Source: Dechloromonas hankyongensis
GTDB taxonomy: Bacteria > Pseudomonadota > Gammaproteobacteria > Burkholderiales > Rhodocyclaceae
Direction: 5' to 3'
Length of the DNA: 64,000 nt
NCBI RefSeq assembly: GCF_022012295.1
Contig: NZ_JAKLTN010000004.1
Location: 62,001-126,000, forward strand
In this document: piece by piece, positions 61,466 to 64,000 of the stretch
Numbering within the stretch: the stretch's first letter is position 1
Layout of the letters: each line of letters begins with the position of its first letter
Translations under genes and position numbers: made by a program
The notes under the pieces: generated by a model
What the model was told of the DNA's origin: nothing
Database searches by the model: none
The model's input: only the letters and a program-made list of their open reading frames with translations

Positions 61466-63304
61466 CTAGGTATTCCGCAGAAACTTTCCCAGTTCGGCGA
61501 TGCTGCGTTTTTTCTCGGCCTGGACATAGATAGTGGTCGTCTGCAGGCTGGCGTGGCCCAGCACTTTCTGTACGACATCAAGCGGAACGTCGCTGGCTAC
61601 CGCATGCGTGCCGAAGGTATGGCGGAAAGCATGCGGGGCGGCTCGATGCAGCTGGCCACGCTCCCATTCGTCGAGCGGAAAAGTTTCGTCGGTGGCGATG
61701 CGGCGCAGGGCTGTCTTGATGACCTGGTAAAGTCCGTCGACCGAAAAGCCGCGTTCCAGCAATTGCTGCTGCTCGTCGAGATGCTTGGCCTGGGCGCTTT
61801 GTGTCGGCGGGGCCATCAAGGGTGAAAGCAGTGGCAGTTCACTCAGGCCGTAGGAAAAATCGCTGCCGCGATCGGCCCAGTGCGCGCGTAAGGCATCAAC
61901 CGCCCGCTTTGTGGGAAATACCGTCCGCCACTTGTTGCGCTTGCCAAGGACATCCAGTTCCCACAGATCGGGCGTGTCCGGCAACGACTTGAGCTTGTCG
62001 CGCGTGGCGTAGGCGGCCTCTTCGCGACGAATCCCGGTATCGCCGATCAACAGCAAGGCGGCCCGTACCAGGCGGAACTGGGCCGACATCGACAATTGCG
62101 CGGTTGCGCCGCGCAGCCGATAACGCTGGCGAAGCACCTCGTCCGGGGTGGTGCACAACTGGTCGATCAGGCCGCCGCCGGCGATCAGTTTCGACCACAG
62201 GGCTTCGGGCAAGGCCTTGTCGATCTGGATAGGATGTATCGCCGTCGCGACCCGCGGATCGGCAACCGTCATCCACGGATTTCCGCCGAGGTAGCGGACA
62301 TTGACCAGCCAGTTGAAGAAAAGGCGGATGGCCTGGATGGCATAGCGCTGGCTCGCTGGCGACAAGGGTCCGGCGAAGGGACGCCATCCATGGTCATGGC
62401 GCTTCCGTTTCAGCCCCACCCAGTTTGGGGGAATGGACGCGATGAAATCCTTGTAGGCTTCGCAGTCGTCCTGCAGTACCGCCGACATCGGCGTGCTACG
62501 CACCGTGATGCACCAGAGCAGGAAGCGCTCGATCTCCTTCTGGTAAGCGCGGCGGGTTTTTTCCTGGGCGCGGAATTTGTACAGATAGGCGTCTATGGCA
62601 TCGCGGTCATGGCGAGCCGAGATCAGGCACAGCCCGCTGTGTCGGTTGCGGCCTTCATGGCCATCGAGTTCGTATGGCAGCAGAATGCGCTCGATCGGCG
62701 CCAGATCCGTCTGCCCAGGGCGCAGTACGACACAGGACGCTGGATCGGGCTGTATATCGGCCCCGAGCGTCAGCTCACCGATCTCGCTTGCCTGGCTTTG
62801 CAACCAGGCGACGATGCGGGCGGCCTTGCCGGCGCCGATACGCGGGATAGGTTTCCACCAGCCGTTGCCGCGCGTTGCAATCAGCGCCATCAGGTCGCCC
62901 AGACTGCGCGCACCTTCGGCGCGCAGAAGCCGGGCTATCGCCGGCCGGAACCATGCGGATACCGGATCGTTGCGCTCCGGCTTGCTGAATTGGGTATCCG
63001 CTGCCTGGACCAGAAAATTGACCAGCTTGCCCGACCAGGCATGGCTGCGCCGGGCGTTGCGTAGCAATTCCGCGACATGGGCGTTGTTGTCGATGGCGCG
63101 TTCGATCAGCCGATCGCGCAATTCCTCCAGCCGATTCTGCAGTTTTCCGTCGCTGTTGCAGTCGAGGACCTGCAGATCGTCCTCGTGGTAATACAACGCG
63201 CTGATCTGATGCAAGGGCAGACGATTCAGCCAAGCCCGCAAGGCTGTGAAATCGACCCGGGTGAAATGTCTGGCGTGCAGCAGAACCTCATTGTGCTGCG
63301 CCAT
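61466..63304 (-). CDS. Tyrosine recombinase with long N-terminal domain
   Basis: A 612-residue site-specific recombinase. The catalytic set is present: Arg in GDTGIRREEA (about residue 425), Lys in LGKRNKWR, HAFRH at 558-562 with Arg561, LGH with His584 and nucleophile Tyr593 in TTTIYVQAEKK. A core-binding domain (about 240-360: YLYKFRAQEKTRRAYQKEIE) precedes it. The first 200 residues form an extra domain (VDFTALRAWLNRLPLHQISA) seen in a group of large betaproteobacterial plasmid/phage integrases. Next to parAB it most likely resolves multimers or mediates integration. Its ATG shares one base with the stop of the upstream WGR gene. Confidence 0.88.
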   Translation of the reverse strand: MAQHNEVLLHARHFTRVDFTALRAWLNRLPLHQISALYYHEDDLQVLDCNSDGKLQNRLEELRDRLIERAIDNNAHVAELLRNARRSHAWSGKLVNFLVQAADTQFSKPERNDPVSAWFRPAIARLLRAEGARSLGDLMALIATRGNGWWKPIPRIGAGKAARIVAWLQSQASEIGELTLGADIQPDPASCVVLRPGQTDLAPIERILLPYELDGHEGRNRHSGLCLISARHDRDAIDAYLYKFRAQEKTRRAYQKEIERFLLWCITVRSTPMSAVLQDDCEAYKDFIASIPPNWVGLKRKRHDHGWRPFAGPLSPASQRYAIQAIRLFFNWLVNVRYLGGNPWMTVADPRVATAIHPIQIDKALPEALWSKLIAGGGLIDQLCTTPDEVLRQRYRLRGATAQLSMSAQFRLVRAALLLIGDTGIRREEAAYATRDKLKSLPDTPDLWELDVLGKRNKWRTVFPTKRAVDALRAHWADRGSDFSYGLSELPLLSPLMAPPTQSAQAKHLDEQQQLLERGFSVDGLYQVIKTALRRIATDETFPLDEWERGQLHRAAPHAFRHTFGTHAVASDVPLDVVQKVLGHASLQTTTIYVQAEKKRSIAELGKFLRNT

Positions 63305-63531
63305 CAGCCGGCTACCTCGCGATAACCGTGTTGCTGGCGCTGCCGGGCGAGCGCAGTAACCCGTTGCTCGGCCATGGCCACATTGGCGACCACTTCATGG
63401 CGCTGCTGGCCGCGCTGATTGTCCTTACCGCCCCAATAGCGGGAAACGACCAGTTCGCCCCACAAATCACGGCTGCAGCACAACACGTAGTAACGATGTG
63501 CGGTTTCGAAGCGACGCGGTAACGGAAGCAT
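63304..63531 (-). CDS. Small WGR-domain protein
   Basis: A 75-residue protein almost entirely made of a WGR-like domain: HRYYVLCCSRDLWGELVVSR, then YWGGKDNQRGQQRHEVV. The name-giving Trp-Gly-Arg is WGG here, with Arg shifted. WGR domains occur in DNA-repair and PARP-type proteins and bind nucleic acids. It is translationally coupled to the recombinase (TGATG overlap), so it may be an accessory DNA-binding factor for it (inference). Confidence 0.65.
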   Translation of the reverse strand: MLPLPRRFETAHRYYVLCCSRDLWGELVVSRYWGGKDNQRGQQRHEVVANVAMAEQRVTALARQRQQHGYREVAG

Positions 63532-63727
63532 GAATAGGCCCTTAGTGTGCCGAAGCTTGCATTATGCCGAAAATTCACCATAAACGCAGACCCGATAATA
63601 ACAATTATCAGGCAATAATAAGAAACGAGATACGCTTTCGGATGCGGAAATCGTGCGCAAATTGCGTTCTTTGACGAAGGCCACGCCTCAATCCCGCGCA
63701 TCGACCAGCAGCGGCCGTTATGCCCGC

Positions 63728-64000
63728 CTAACCTTGTTGGTGGCGTGGTCGGCCGTAGATGGCGCGGAGTTCGTCCTTGGCGGCTTCCAGGCAGCGGCGG
63801 CGTTCGGCGGGAAGCTTGCGGCCGGCGCGGTTGACGTAGAAGTTGAGCATCGACATCGCTGACTGGAACGCTCCAGCCTTGCGCTGTCGGCTGTGTTCGG
63901 CCGAGCGCTGCAGCGAGCGGGCGATTTCCCGCGGATCGGACAGCGAAAATACTCCCGGTTCAAGGTCGAGGGCGTGGCTGATTTCCGTCACCTGCTGCGA
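63728..64000 (-). CDS. DUF3175-family protein (5' end beyond window)
   Basis: About 90 residues are visible. The blocks HALDLEPGVFSLSDPREIAR, SLQRSAEHSRQRKAGAFQSA and MSMLNFYVNRAGRKLPAERR match DUF3175. The frame stays open to the window end; residues SQQVTEIS before a GTG at 63991 also fit the family N-terminus (usually WS..VT..SDALDL), so the true start is outside. Function unknown. Confidence 0.75.
   Translation of the reverse strand, partial: SQQVTEISHALDLEPGVFSLSDPREIARSLQRSAEHSRQRKAGAFQSAMSMLNFYVNRAGRKLPAERRRCLEAAKDELRAIYGRPRHQQG

Overview
The window is strongly GC-rich DNA of a betaproteobacterium. The best guess is a Rhodocyclales-type organism. The grounds are an EpsA/EpsL-type exopolysaccharide system with a PEP-CTERM-like protein, several phasin-like proteins, many NarL-type two-component systems, a PA2779/PA2778 pair and a DUF3460 protein. 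The taxonomic call is inference. The sequence looks like part of a large plasmid, megaplasmid or chromid rather than a plain chromosome: it carries two unrelated plasmid-type replication initiator genes, each beside its own repeat array, and a complete parAB partition locus.

Layout. 1-1.5 kb: end of a hybrid kinase (receiver plus Hpt) and a PhoB-like regulator. 1.5-12.5 kb: exopolysaccharide locus (VanZ-like protein, sugar-phosphate transferase, EpsA regulator, PEP-CTERM-like protein, Wzy-like polymerase/ligase, two glycosyltransferases, Wzx flippase, WbpP-like epimerase, PIG-L deacetylase). 12.8-24.5 kb: small secreted, STAS-like and HD proteins, three two-component clusters with a diguanylate cyclase and a Crp-family regulator, and a phasin. 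24.9-26.1 kb: EpsL-like outer-membrane barrel. 26.4-29.4 kb: seven iterons, a Rep_3 initiator and a degenerate CpaF-like ATPase. 29.8-34.7 kb: a CelD-like acyltransferase followed by sufBCD. 34.9-43.3 kb: small envelope proteins, an M48-like lipoprotein, an orphan MlaC, PA2779/PA2778, a two-component set and an EF-hand protein. 43.3-49.6 kb: otsB and a membrane-anchored otsA, peroxiredoxin, MFS transporter and two phasin-like genes. 49.8-57.1 kb: a receiver-PAS-GGDEF-EAL protein divergent from a 1523-residue hybrid kinase. 57.1-64 kb: a second origin (five DnaA boxes, repeated 18-mers), RepA, parA, parB with two parS-like palindromes, a tyrosine recombinase, a WGR protein and a truncated DUF3175 gene.

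How it fits together. Much of the cargo serves the envelope and stress survival: exopolysaccharide synthesis, trehalose synthesis, peroxide defence, granule proteins and dense c-di-GMP/phosphorelay signalling. The most unusual part is the sufBCD operon. SufB keeps its cluster-building cysteine. SufC has lost the catalytic Glu, the H-loop His and most of the ABC signature, and SufD has lost the His that partners SufB. A CpaF-like ATPase and an M48-like protein nearby also lack hallmark catalytic residues, so this replicon carries several enzyme-derived proteins that may have non-catalytic or altered roles. No tRNA, rRNA, CRISPR array or insertion sequence was recognised.
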